From positions 36,186-100,185 of the forward strand of contig CADCDO010000003.1 in the NCBI GenBank assembly GCA_902800345.1: a DNA stretch of 64,000 bases. The letters are read 5' to 3'. The position numbers and the translations under genes are program-made. The notes below the pieces were generated by a model. It was not told the DNA's origin, made no database searches, and saw only the letters and a program-made list of their open reading frames with translations. The DNA comes from Fibrobacter succinogenes. GTDB lineage: Bacteria > Fibrobacterota > Fibrobacteria > Fibrobacterales > Fibrobacteraceae. Each line of letters begins with the position of its first letter. The stretch's first letter is position 1. This document shows, one piece after another, positions 41,357 to 50,494 of this stretch.

Positions 41357-44300
41357 ATGAGCATTAAAGATTATCTCGCCGGTGCAAAACAGGCCGGAAC
41401 TGTCCAAAAATTGATGACCCCGGGTCTCGCTGTGGAATTCATTCAGCCGTGGTACACCCCGCTTTCGACAACGCCTTCCACCACGGGTATTGCCGTGGGC
41501 GGTATCGGTTCTACGTTCACCGCAACGCCTGCAGGCACGACTCCCGTGATGAACGTAATGCCGGGCGTCCAGGTTCGCACCGAAAAGCCGTCTGACCTCC
41601 GCTTCAACAACTTCTTCTTCAAGGAAGCCGTGCTCAGCGCAAAGGCCGCTCTCGTGATCGGCAACTTCGCCGCATTCGGCATTTACAACAACAACTTCCC
41701 GCTCCTCGATGCAAACGGCGCACGCGTTTTTGGCGACGCCGACATGAAGGACCAGAAGAAGGCCGAAGCGAAGCTCAACAAGGTGATTGCCGACAAGACG
41801 CTTTTTGCAACGAACAAGGCCGCTTTTGAACGCTGGCACATCCAGTTCAGCGACCGCACCCAGGCTTTGATCGCCGCAGGCAAGGACGTTGCCGCCATCA
41901 ACCGCGCCGTGCTCATCGACTTCTTCGACGGCATGGTTGGCGAAAAGGCAGCCCGCGAAGGCGCCCTCACCGCCGCTTGGGCAAACGACAGCGAATTCCT
42001 CGGCCAGCCGGGTTATGACGCCGCCAAGATGAAATATACGGCCCTCTATCCGGTGAGCGAAACGGTCTATGAAGGCAAGGGCGTCGCCATCACCAAGACG
42101 CAGTCCAGCTACGTGACTCCGGGCGACGAACGCCTCTCCAGCCTCCCGGTGAACGCCACCGTCTTCACGCTCGAAAACAACACCAAGGAAACCCGCGAAG
42201 TGACGATTGTCCAGATTCAGGACAGCATCACGGGCTACATGGCAAAGAAGGACCGCCAGGGCGTTCAGGACTCCAGCTTTGTGCTCGTTCCGTCCGCACG
42301 TTTCCCGAAGGGTGTGCAGTTCGACAAGGAACTCGAAGATGGCCGCTCTGTTCGCGGTATCGAATTTTATAACGAAAAGGCTCTCACCGAAAGCGACTTC
42401 AACGGTTGCATGGGCGTGAGCGTGGCTTGGAACAAGAAGGACAACCTCAACGTTTCCGTGAAGCCGATGTTCTACCAGGACGACGCGAAAGCCGTCTTGA
42501 AGGCAGCACTCCAAAGCGGTCGCGTTGCCAATTCCTGGGTCAAGAACGTCTATAGCGGTCGTGAAACGATTGCAGGCGCCATCGCCGTTACCGCAGTCCT
42601 CAAGCCGAAGCAGAAGGTCAGCTTCCAGTTCAACATGGTGCTCGACTTCCCGGAAATCAAGCTGAACAAGCTCACCTCCGCCAAGAAGTACACCGCATTC
42701 TACCCGGAAGCCTACGGCCGCGTGGTCGCTCTCCTCACGGAAGCTCTCGCCGCCGACAAGACGTTCGACGCTCGCCTCAAGGCTTTTGAAAACCTTGTTC
42801 CGAAGAAGCCGGTCGCCAAGCTCTACAAGACTGCCGCCAAGCAGGCTGAATTCAAGAGCCTCGCCATCAACACGCTCAGCTTCCTCGCCGAAGCCACCGT
42901 GTGGGACAAGGAAGACCGCTTCCTCGTTCGCGAATGCGCCGACTATCCGTTCTTCAACTCTCTCGACGTTTACTTCTACGGCAGCTTTAGCTTGCTCGCC
43001 CTCATGCCGCGCCTCGATGGCGTCGTGATGAAGCGCTTTGGCGATGCCATTCTCGCCGTGAACGAAAACCGTCGCCGTCACCACGAATTCGTGAACCTCC
43101 CCTACGCCGACCTCCCGGACCCGAAACTCGAAGGCCCGCGCGCAGTGCGTGGTGCCGTGATTCACGACCTCGGTAGCCCCTTCGATGCCGAACCGGATGC
43201 ATACGACTGGCACAACGTAAAGGAATGGAAGGACCTCGCCCCGAAATACGTGCTCATGGTCTACCGTCACTACCACAAGACCAAAGACATGCAGTGCCTC
43301 GCCGATTGCAAGGAAGCTGTCTATGCCGCCATGGAATACCTCGAAAAGATGGTGAACCCGGGCGAAAACTTCCCGCTCACGCACGGTACCGACGACACGT
43401 TCGACAACCTCTGCAGCTACGGCATCTCCGTGTATTGCGGTTCCCTCTGGATTGCAGGCCTCCGCGCTGCAGCCAAGATTGCAGAACTCCTCGGCGATAA
43501 CGAACAAGCCGCCAAGTGGAATGAAAAGTCCGAAGCAGCGAACAAGGAATTTACGGAATCCCTTTGGGACGAAAACGAGGGCTACTTCCGCTTCTTCGTG
43601 ACCCCGATGGAAATGAAGGACTTGAACGTCGAAAAGTACGCCGAACTCCGCGAAGCCGTGAAGGTTTCTTTGGAACTCCCGGAAGATCCGAACGCAGGCG
43701 TGAAGGCCATCAACGAATGGCTCTGCGCAGGCGAAATCCCGGACGGCGAAGACCTCTCCAAAAACGAACTCCGCGGCCTCAAGAAGGCTTGGATTACGGC
43801 TCAGTGCAAGGAAGCCTTCACCAAGAGCTGGGAAGCAAAGATTGCTAACGACAGCGACGACGTGTTCGCCGATACGATGCTTGCAGACACTTACCTCCGC
43901 TTGCTCGACCTCGAACCGATTACCGACAGCGCAAAGGCAAAGTCTAACTTGCTCAGAATTTTCAATACGAACTATAAGGCCAACAGCCCGCTCATCGGGG
44001 CTGCAAACCTTGTCCATAAAGACGGTTCTCCGCTGGACGAATTCAACTTCCAGGCTCACGACGTCTGGATCGGCATCCAGTACAGCATCATGACCGCCAT
44101 GATGTTCCACGGTTTGGAAAAGGAAGCCTCCGTGCTCGCCGATTCCATGATCGGGAACCTCTATGACGAAGCCCGCGTGCCGTTTGCTGCACCGGAAGGA
44201 TTCAACGGTTCTTGCCGCCTCCACCCGGAAGCTCTCGTTGCAAAGTTCGGCCTCAGCGCAACTGCCGCCGACAAGATGCACAAGGAACTTCTGAAGAAGG

Positions 44301-44500
44301 GCGCACTCCTCGCCGACTCCCGCATCAGTCCGAAGCTCCCGCGCAACATCGCCGCCTTCACGAAGGCCTTCGGCGCCATTGCCAAGAGCAACAAGGTCGA
44401 TGTGAACGAGCTCTTCACGCTGCTCCACAGCACGGCACTCAAGTACACCGCTGGTAAGTACTTCCGCCCTGGCATGGTGTTCGCTTTGCTTTACAAGTAA
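41357..44500 (+). CDS. GH116-like glycosidase (GBA2-type), cytoplasmic
   Basis: 1047 residues, no signal peptide. An N-terminal beta-sandwich (about 20-400) starts STTGIAVGGIGSTFTATPAG then DLRFNNFFF, as in GBA2_N. The C-terminal (alpha/alpha)6 domain (about 480-1040) carries VIHDLGSPFDAEPDAYDW, WKDLAPKYVLMVYRHYHKT, THGTDDTFDNLCSYGISVYC and DDVFADTMLADTYLRLLDLE, matching the GH116 DUF608 catalytic region. GH116 enzymes hydrolyse beta-glucosides or beta-xylosides. A cytoplasmic role on imported cello- or xylo-oligosaccharides would suit a Fibrobacter. The family call is from motif order and not certain. Confidence 0.68.
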   Translation: MSIKDYLAGAKQAGTVQKLMTPGLAVEFIQPWYTPLSTTPSTTGIAVGGIGSTFTATPAGTTPVMNVMPGVQVRTEKPSDLRFNNFFFKEAVLSAKAALVIGNFAAFGIYNNNFPLLDANGARVFGDADMKDQKKAEAKLNKVIADKTLFATNKAAFERWHIQFSDRTQALIAAGKDVAAINRAVLIDFFDGMVGEKAAREGALTAAWANDSEFLGQPGYDAAKMKYTALYPVSETVYEGKGVAITKTQSSYVTPGDERLSSLPVNATVFTLENNTKETREVTIVQIQDSITGYMAKKDRQGVQDSSFVLVPSARFPKGVQFDKELEDGRSVRGIEFYNEKALTESDFNGCMGVSVAWNKKDNLNVSVKPMFYQDDAKAVLKAALQSGRVANSWVKNVYSGRETIAGAIAVTAVLKPKQKVSFQFNMVLDFPEIKLNKLTSAKKYTAFYPEAYGRVVALLTEALAADKTFDARLKAFENLVPKKPVAKLYKTAAKQAEFKSLAINTLSFLAEATVWDKEDRFLVRECADYPFFNSLDVYFYGSFSLLALMPRLDGVVMKRFGDAILAVNENRRRHHEFVNLPYADLPDPKLEGPRAVRGAVIHDLGSPFDAEPDAYDWHNVKEWKDLAPKYVLMVYRHYHKTKDMQCLADCKEAVYAAMEYLEKMVNPGENFPLTHGTDDTFDNLCSYGISVYCGSLWIAGLRAAAKIAELLGDNEQAAKWNEKSEAANKEFTESLWDENEGYFRFFVTPMEMKDLNVEKYAELREAVKVSLELPEDPNAGVKAINEWLCAGEIPDGEDLSKNELRGLKKAWITAQCKEAFTKSWEAKIANDSDDVFADTMLADTYLRLLDLEPITDSAKAKSNLLRIFNTNYKANSPLIGAANLVHKDGSPLDEFNFQAHDVWIGIQYSIMTAMMFHGLEKEASVLADSMIGNLYDEARVPFAAPEGFNGSCRLHPEALVAKFGLSATAADKMHKELLKKGALLADSRISPKLPRNIAAFTKAFGAIAKSNKVDVNELFTLLHSTALKYTAGKYFRPGMVFALLYK

Positions 44501-44540
44501 CGCAAAAGACAAAACCACATTTAGCATCACTAAAGACAGG

Positions 44541-44568
44541 AAAAGACGAAACTGATGTTTCGTCTTTT
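44541..44568. terminator. Bidirectional terminator between the GH116-like gene and hisB
   Basis: AAAAGACGAAAC-tgat-GTTTCGTCTTTT: a 12-bp stem with A- and T-runs on both sides, suited to both converging genes. Confidence 0.95.
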
Positions 44569-44623
44569 TCGTTTACAATGTTTTGAAACCAAGGCTTCGC
44601 GCGTTCGCGGATGCCCCAAGCGC

Positions 44624-45208
44624 CTAAAGTACGCCCTTGCTGCTCGGCACGCCCTTCACGTTACGCGAAGGAGCCACAGCCATCGCCACGGCACGGGCAA
44701 ACGCCTTGAAAATCGATTCCAGGCAGTGATGATTGTCGTGACCGTAGAAGAGCTCTACATGCAAATTCATGCGGGCGTTTTCGCAGAGGCTCTTGAAGAA
44801 ATGTTCGAACATGCTGGCTTCGATGCCACCAGCGGTTGCAGCCGGGAGTTTCACGTTCCAGACAAAGCCGATACGGTTGCTGAAGTCGATGCACACGCGG
44901 CTCAAAGCTTCGTCCATCGGGACAAAATAAAAGCCGTAACGTTCGATACCCTTCTTGTCGCCAAGGCATTCCACAAGCGCTTGCCCCAGCACGATTGCGA
45001 TATCTTCCATGCTGTGGTGCATATCCACTTCGACATCGCCCTTGCATGTCAAATCCAAATGGAACCCGCCGTGAACTTGGAACAAGTTAAGCATATGATC
45101 CAAAAAGCCGGAACCGGAACTGATTTTACCCCTAGAAGCGTCGTCTAGGTTCAAGAAAAGCTGGATGTCGGTTTCAGCCGTCTTACGAGAAATCTTGGAA
45201 GAACGCAT
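44624..45208 (-). CDS. hisB: Imidazoleglycerol-phosphate dehydratase
   Basis: 194 residues, the monofunctional form. SGSGFLDHMLNLFQVHGGFH and DVEVDMHHSMEDIAIVLGQA supply the metal-binding histidines; FYGHDNHHCLESIFKAFARA the second set. It dehydrates IGP to imidazole-acetol phosphate in histidine synthesis. AGAGG precedes ATG 45208. It lies 11 bp after the RodZ-like gene; the two probably share a transcript although the functions differ. Confidence 0.96.
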   Translation of the reverse strand: MRSSKISRKTAETDIQLFLNLDDASRGKISSGSGFLDHMLNLFQVHGGFHLDLTCKGDVEVDMHHSMEDIAIVLGQALVECLGDKKGIERYGFYFVPMDEALSRVCIDFSNRIGFVWNVKLPAATAGGIEASMFEHFFKSLCENARMNLHVELFYGHDNHHCLESIFKAFARAVAMAVAPSRNVKGVPSSKGVL

Positions 45209-45219
45209 GTCAGAACCTC

Positions 45220-46170
45220 TTATTGAAGGACGCGACCGTCATACACGCTAAAGCGAGCCACACGCCCGAACTTCGGCTGAGGAATCGGAGTTTCCACGCC
45301 GTTCAAGAACATCTTGCCGATAGCGCGCGGTTCACCGATGACTATGTACAAAGTTCCCGAAGCCGTATAGACAAGCTTGTTATCGACTGTCGCAATGTTC
45401 GCTTCTTTTACAAATTCATCATCGTCTTCGTCGCGCTTGATGCCGATCCAAGAACGCATTTCACCAGAACCCACAAGTTCAATCTTCGTACGGCCGTTAT
45501 CCGAAACCGGCCCCGTCGGCGCCTTCACGGTGTCCTTCTTGGAAGTCGATGAAATGAAAATCGTTGCAGATGCCGGGAGATTTTCGGACTTTTTCAGCGC
45601 CTTGTCAACCTCGGCCTGCGTCACTTTTTCGTTCTTGTCGTCCTTGATGGAATCAACAGGAACAGCTTCGGCACCTTCCGGCATGTCCGCGTTTACTTCC
45701 GACGAATCTTCAGATGCAACCACCGCCGGAGGATTGGCGTTGCCATCAGAATTCGAATCCACGTTCGTCACGAAATGGAGTCCGACAAAGAGCAATATCG
45801 CAAGGAGCACGATGGCGATAGGCACAGCCTTGCTGCGCGGTTTCTTTTCGTCTTCCGTCATCGGGGCGATATTCTGCAAAAGCGGCTCCACGTCGCGTAC
45901 GGCGAAATTGGAACCGACTTCTTCACTATAAATTTTCAAAATAGCCTTGGCGTCCAAGCCTAGCTTAGCGCATATGGAATTCAGGTAACTGCGCACATAA
46001 GCTTCCACAGGGAGAGCCTTCCAGTCACTAGCTTCAATGTTGCGAATAATCTTGACCGAAATTTTTGTGCGTTCCGAAAACTCTTCAACAGAAAAACCTT
46101 GAGATTCGCGAACTCTGGCGAGAAAATCGCCCAGGCGTTCGTTGGGATTCATTTCATCCATTTGAATCAT
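45220..46170 (-). CDS. RodZ-like helix-turn-helix membrane protein
   Basis: 316 residues. An N-terminal HTH_25 domain (about 10-80) reads LGDFLARVRESQGFSVEEFS and YVRSYLNSICAKLGLDAKAI. A single membrane helix lies near 116-136 (AVPIAIVLLAILLFVGLHFV). A periplasmic linker rich in Asp/Glu/Ser and a C-terminal beta domain (DUF4115-like, about 235-316) follow. RodZ links MreB to the cell-wall elongation machinery. ATG 46170 is the longest start; ATG 46152 is an alternative. Confidence 0.83.
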   Translation of the reverse strand: MIQMDEMNPNERLGDFLARVRESQGFSVEEFSERTKISVKIIRNIEASDWKALPVEAYVRSYLNSICAKLGLDAKAILKIYSEEVGSNFAVRDVEPLLQNIAPMTEDEKKPRSKAVPIAIVLLAILLFVGLHFVTNVDSNSDGNANPPAVVASEDSSEVNADMPEGAEAVPVDSIKDDKNEKVTQAEVDKALKKSENLPASATIFISSTSKKDTVKAPTGPVSDNGRTKIELVGSGEMRSWIGIKRDEDDDEFVKEANIATVDNKLVYTASGTLYIVIGEPRAIGKMFLNGVETPIPQPKFGRVARFSVYDGRVLQ

Positions 46171-46173
46171 CTG

Positions 46174-46746
46174 CTATACCTTAACTTGTAAGCTATCCAA
46201 CATTTCCAATGTACGTGCAACAGGTAACCCAACCACATTGTAGTAACATCCATTGATAGACTTGATCAGGCGCGCCCCATTCGTCTGAATGCCGTATGCA
46301 CCTGCCTTATCCATCGGGTCTTTAGAATTTACATAATCTTCAAGTTCTTGTAAGGAGCAGTTTCTAAAAAAGACCTCCGTTTTCTCTTCGGACGAACGAA
46401 GGATTTCTCCGTTTCGGGCTATAGCGACTCCGGTTATGACCCAATGGCCCCGATTGTTTAATTTATTTAACATTTCTAGGGCTTGGGCCTCAGTTTTCGG
46501 TTTTCCCAATGGCTTACCATCTAAAAAGACAAGCGTGTCAAAACCGAGCACGTAGGCATCGCGAACCTGGCGGGATACAGACAAAGCCTTAATGCAGGCA
46601 TTCTCTTGCGGAAAATCCAGCGGGTTCGTGCTTACGGGCTTTTCGTCTTCGCCCGAGACGACAACGCGAAACTTAACGCCTAGTTGCTTTAAGATTTCAG
46701 AACGCCGAGGCGAACCGCTAGCAAGGATTATTTGGTCTTTAGTCAT
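46174..46746 (-). CDS. maf: Maf-family nucleotide pyrophosphatase
   Basis: 190 residues. IILASGSPRRSEILKQLGVK is the canonical start; the later VLGFDTLVFLDGKPLGKPKT, DKAGAYGIQTNGARLIKSI and YYNVVGLPV complete the family pattern. It hydrolyses non-canonical or specific nucleoside triphosphates (dTTP/UTP class). The Gln-Thr variant in GIQTNGA is a mild deviation from GIQ(G/D). It ends 3 bp before the RodZ-like start. Confidence 0.94.
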   Translation of the reverse strand: MTKDQIILASGSPRRSEILKQLGVKFRVVVSGEDEKPVSTNPLDFPQENACIKALSVSRQVRDAYVLGFDTLVFLDGKPLGKPKTEAQALEMLNKLNNRGHWVITGVAIARNGEILRSSEEKTEVFFRNCSLQELEDYVNSKDPMDKAGAYGIQTNGARLIKSINGCYYNVVGLPVARTLEMLDSLQVKV

Positions 46747-46782
46747 TGGTCAATAGTCATTGGTTGTTGGTCAATAATTATA

Positions 46783-46990
46783 AGGTATGAGGTCGCTTCG
46801 CTTTGAGCTATGGGGTCGGCACGTTGTGCCTCTGAGGTCGCTTCGCTTTGGGCACGCTCGTAAACTCGCTCTGAGGTTGCCTTGCGTTGCAAGGCTTTGG
46901 GCAATCGCTCATACCCCAGAGGGCCGTAGGCCCGTGCTCATAGCTCATACCCCAAAGGGAGCCGCAGGCGACCGCGCCCATACCTCATAC
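46783..46990. repeat. CCAAAGCGAAGCG-type repeats between maf and lptD
   Basis: Several alternating units: GGTATGAGGTCGCTTCGCTT, GCTCATACCCCAGAGGGCCG, CTCATACCCCAAAGGGAGCC and CCATACCTCATACCCC. The same family is at 30424-30510 and 61355-61428. They end just after the lptD stop. Confidence 0.75.
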
Positions 46991-46993
46991 CCC

Positions 46994-49474
46994 CTAATCA
47001 TAGTACTTCGTGTCGGTGCTGCCCGCGTTCAGCTTGATGTCCGGCAAGTCACGCACATAGACGGAGAAGCTCCACCCGGCGGCAGGCCCCGTGGGCGTCC
47101 ACGTAAAGTCGAGCTGCCAGCAATGCAACACACGCTTGAACGTAAACTCATGCGACACGAACTTGCCTTCGTTATAATCATAGCGGGTGCTGTAGGAGAC
47201 ATCCCAGTTGACCGTCGGCTGGAACGTCGCCGAAATCCCCGTCGAATGGTTTATGTTGTCCTTAAATAAGTTCCTGGCCACGCGGGTGCTGCTGAACGAA
47301 TAACGGTAATCCAGGCTCAAGGACCATTTCAGCATCTCATACTTTTCCAATTGCGACGGAAGGCCGCCGTTGAATGTACCGTTCCAGTGGAAACTCTTCG
47401 AAAGTTCGTAACCCCAGTACGTCAGTTCCGGGAACTTCACCTTGTTCGGGGTCGAAGTAAACTTGTGGTAGAAACTGTGGCGGGTGTTGATGGTGAACAT
47501 GTAATCCTGCAAAATCTGGAATCCGAACGATGACGAAATATCCGAGAAGTTGAGGGAATCCGCAGCAAAGTTATACGAAAAACTATGCCTTGTCGTCAAC
47601 AGGCGGCGCGTACCGTACTGTTCATCGACGGCCTTCGCCTTTTTCGAGGAATCCCCGCGGGTCGTATCGACACGTGCAGCCTGCTTGAGATACTTGATGT
47701 CAAAGTCGTTGCTCAAACTGAACCCAATCGTCTGCTGCTTTTGCTGGTAGGGAGATTGCCCCAAAAGCGGATGAGGTGCGAACGACTTGACCGTATCGAT
47801 TTCAGGCGCATACGTATAGGAGATGCTCGGAGAAAGCACGTGACGCACACCCGTAAACCGCCCGATTTCAGGCACCCAGATACCATAAAGTTTCGTGTCG
47901 GCAGTCAAGCTGTAGTTGTGATTGTAAGCCACGTCACCATACGAACCTTCGCTCGGATTAAAACTCATGTAGCGCTTTCGCTTGTACAGAGAATCATTCG
48001 GATTACGCCAGGACGTTCCAGTCCAATACCCCGAGAACGAAGCCCGCGGAGTAATATTGATAACGTTAAAAAGCCTTCCCGAATAATCCAATGTATAGGT
48101 TCCGGAATACCCCACATAATGAGCCGTCGTATCCTTGTCCTGCAAGAGGTCCTTGTCACGGCGCATGTAATAGTTAAAACGGTTCGTAAAGCTGTAGTTG
48201 AACTTTTCGAGGAACGACTGGAACGATCCGTCTTCTGCGGCCACCTCGCCCTCTTCCAGCTCAAAATTGAAAAGGTTCCCGCTCATGCGGTACTGGATAT
48301 CGGGCAAGTTGCGTTCGAGCATCCCCGTCGTGAGGTTATGATTCTGCGAAATCCTGACCGTCAAGCTCTTGTTGTTCCCGAATTTTCCTGAATACGCAAG
48401 AGACGCGTTCGCCTGCTGGTTCAAAATCGTGCTCGCTTCCAGCGAGTTGTCCTTACGCAAGTTCTTGCTGCTCACGAACGAACCCTGACCGCTCAACGTG
48501 TGCTTTGCATCGGGAGTCAAGTTCTGGTTATGCAAGAACGAAATGTCGTAGCCGCTATTGCTGAAATCAAATTCCTGAAGATAACTGGTATATTTCAAAT
48601 AACCGTCCAGCAAATAACGTTTCTTGTAGCGGATTTCGCCGGACAACGTAGAGCGTTCGAATCGGGCCTCGTCACCTTCGATAATGTCACCAGAAAGCGT
48701 CGCATCCCAGTAATCGTTCGCCGCGTAATAGAACCCGATATTTCGCAAATAGAAGCCCTGTTTCTGGTCGCCACCGAACTTGGGAGTCAAAAGGCCCGAC
48801 TTGCGTCCGCTCTTCAGGGGCGCCACAATCATCGGAAGAACCGCCACCGGCACGTCGGCGATATTCAGCACCACAGGCCTTGCGGTAATCGTCTCCTTGG
48901 GCTTCACCACCATGCGGCGTCCGTAAAAATAAAAGTGCTGGTGAGTCGTATCGCTACATGTACTGAAATCGCCGCGGGCAATCTGGATTCGCGTATCCGG
49001 CAAACGACGGACCTCCATGCCGTTCAGCTGCTGGTTGTCCTGGAACGTCGTCGCGTAATACACCTCGCCTATTTTGGACTTGAGGTTGTACTTGAGGCGC
49101 ATGCCGGACAAAGACGGGTTTTTCGTTTCGCGAAGCACCGGGTTTCCCGTGGCCGCCAAAATCTGATTTTTCTGGTCCATCCAAATCGTATCGGATTCAA
49201 GAGTCGCAGTGCGGTACTTGAGCTGCGCCGACTTGTTCAAGTTGAACGTCGAAGTTTCCACGTCATAGACCAAATCGACCGCACGGTATTCAATCGTATC
49301 CACGCCTGTCGTATCGTTCATCCAATCGACTTCCGTCGTGTCTTCCACGGGTTGTTCGCGTTCCTCAAGCTCAAAGCGGGTCATCTCCTCGCCATACGAG
49401 CGAGGAGCAAAGACCGCAGCGATAAAAATTGCAAAAACGGCCCACAGAAAACGATGGGTTTTGGATAAAATCAC
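46994..49474 (-). CDS. lptD: LPS-assembly protein LptD (OstA-like)
   Basis: About 826 residues. A signal sequence (FLWAVFAIFIAAVFAPRSYG) precedes an OstA-like jelly-roll (about 60-200: DTIEYRAVDLVYDVETSTFN, LSGMRLKYNLKSKIGEVYYA). A long beta-barrel follows (APLKSGRKSGLLTPKFGGDQ, then YYAANDYWDATLSGDI). It inserts LPS or a similar glycolipid into the outer leaflet. GTG 49474 was chosen because the next upstream ATG (49525) lies within the preceding gene's terminator and would delay the signal peptide. Length is somewhat above the E. coli protein. Confidence 0.88.
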   Translation of the reverse strand: MILSKTHRFLWAVFAIFIAAVFAPRSYGEEMTRFELEEREQPVEDTTEVDWMNDTTGVDTIEYRAVDLVYDVETSTFNLNKSAQLKYRTATLESDTIWMDQKNQILAATGNPVLRETKNPSLSGMRLKYNLKSKIGEVYYATTFQDNQQLNGMEVRRLPDTRIQIARGDFSTCSDTTHQHFYFYGRRMVVKPKETITARPVVLNIADVPVAVLPMIVAPLKSGRKSGLLTPKFGGDQKQGFYLRNIGFYYAANDYWDATLSGDIIEGDEARFERSTLSGEIRYKKRYLLDGYLKYTSYLQEFDFSNSGYDISFLHNQNLTPDAKHTLSGQGSFVSSKNLRKDNSLEASTILNQQANASLAYSGKFGNNKSLTVRISQNHNLTTGMLERNLPDIQYRMSGNLFNFELEEGEVAAEDGSFQSFLEKFNYSFTNRFNYYMRRDKDLLQDKDTTAHYVGYSGTYTLDYSGRLFNVINITPRASFSGYWTGTSWRNPNDSLYKRKRYMSFNPSEGSYGDVAYNHNYSLTADTKLYGIWVPEIGRFTGVRHVLSPSISYTYAPEIDTVKSFAPHPLLGQSPYQQKQQTIGFSLSNDFDIKYLKQAARVDTTRGDSSKKAKAVDEQYGTRRLLTTRHSFSYNFAADSLNFSDISSSFGFQILQDYMFTINTRHSFYHKFTSTPNKVKFPELTYWGYELSKSFHWNGTFNGGLPSQLEKYEMLKWSLSLDYRYSFSSTRVARNLFKDNINHSTGISATFQPTVNWDVSYSTRYDYNEGKFVSHEFTFKRVLHCWQLDFTWTPTGPAAGWSFSVYVRDLPDIKLNAGSTDTKYYD

Positions 49475-49489
49475 GGTTCCACAAGATAG

Positions 49490-49520
49490 AAAAAAAGGAC
49501 GCTCCAAAACAGGAACGTCC
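49490..49520 (-). terminator. Terminator of the PDZ-protein gene
   Basis: On the minus strand, GGACGTTCC-tgtttt-GGAGCGTCC followed by T7. One G-T wobble in a 9-bp stem. Confidence 0.85.
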
Positions 49521-49579
49521 ATCAAATTAATGATAATCTTGCTTTACCCTCGGAACGGGACGACCGTGCGAAGCGCAAA

Positions 49580-50389
49580 TTACTTCAACACAGCGTTAGC
49601 ACCGCTCACGCTACCATTGTGGTCAATGGAAATAACATAGCGACCACACGGGAGCTGGGAGCCATCCCAAGCAAGCGTGTTCACGCCAGCCATCGCATTG
49701 TCGAGGTTAAGCGTCGTCACCAGTTCGCCATCGGCGTTCAAGATGGTAACGCTTGCACGGCCCGGGGACTTGAGAGCAAACGAAATCGCCTTGCGGTTGA
49801 AGAGGCGAAGGCTTGCATCGCCGGTACGAACTGCAGAAGGCTTAGAAATCTTGGGAGCGGTCTTGGCCTTTTCCACATAAATTCCGTTGACATTTGCGGA
49901 CTCGACGGCGACATCTTTCTTGATGAGGTTTCCGCGGCTAAGCACGGCAACGAGCTGCTTGTCGTTTTCGGTTGCGCTCGCGAACGTTTCGAGTTCCTGC
50001 ACGTTCACGCTCTTCTTGTCACCGTACCAGCTCTTGACAGCCTTGTTGTCCAAGTCCTTCACCGTAATCTGTGCACGACGGATAACTGTGGAGTAGGATT
50101 CGCCATTGCTCGTATAAGTGATTTCGAGCGGCTTGTTGACCAGCCCACGAAGTTTGGACTTCGAGAATTCAATATCCTGGCCCTTGAGGCTCACTCCGTC
50201 AACAGCAGTAATAACATCGCCCGCCTTGAGATTGGTCTCGGCAGCCGGAGTCCCCGGAATGACTTCTGCCACATGGACGCCCTCGTTCACCTGGTAAATG
50301 GTGATGCCGACGCCACCAAAGGATTCGTCAGCCATAACAGGTGCTGTCAACATCGCAGCAATCAGGGAAGCCTTAATAAAACGATTCAT
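49580..50389 (-). CDS. Secreted PDZ-domain protein with FlgD-like C-terminal domain
   Basis: 269 residues. The signal peptide is FIKASLIAAMLTAPVMA, cleaved near residue 20. A PDZ domain (about 22-110) reads GVGITIYQVNEGVHVAEVIP, GTPAAETNLKAGDVITAVDG. The C-terminal domain (about 190-269) has LRLFNRKAISFALKSPGRAS and LAWDGSQLPCGRYVISID, the FlgD-type Ig fold seen at the end of many secreted Fibrobacter proteins. No protease domain is present, so it is a scaffold or binding protein. AAGGAG precedes the ATG. Confidence 0.85.
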   Translation of the reverse strand: MNRFIKASLIAAMLTAPVMADESFGGVGITIYQVNEGVHVAEVIPGTPAAETNLKAGDVITAVDGVSLKGQDIEFSKSKLRGLVNKPLEITYTSNGESYSTVIRRAQITVKDLDNKAVKSWYGDKKSVNVQELETFASATENDKQLVAVLSRGNLIKKDVAVESANVNGIYVEKAKTAPKISKPSAVRTGDASLRLFNRKAISFALKSPGRASVTILNADGELVTTLNLDNAMAGVNTLAWDGSQLPCGRYVISIDHNGSVSGANAVLK

Positions 50390-50494
50390 AATATTCTCCT
50401 TAAATTATTCCACCATAATATATAATAAAAAATTTCTTTTTTCAAACAAAAAAACATCAAACATGCCCCATAAAGACGCTTTTTCGGACAAAAA

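Noticed and set aside
41306..44530. 1074-residue minus-strand reading frame
   Set aside because: It is the shadow of the GH116-like gene: the plus strand has the conserved motifs, the start and the bidirectional terminator, while the minus frame has no recognisable domain and would run through that terminator's region.
49619..50425. 268-residue plus-strand reading frame
   Set aside because: Shadow of the PDZ protein, which has a signal peptide, ribosome-binding site and terminator on the other strand.
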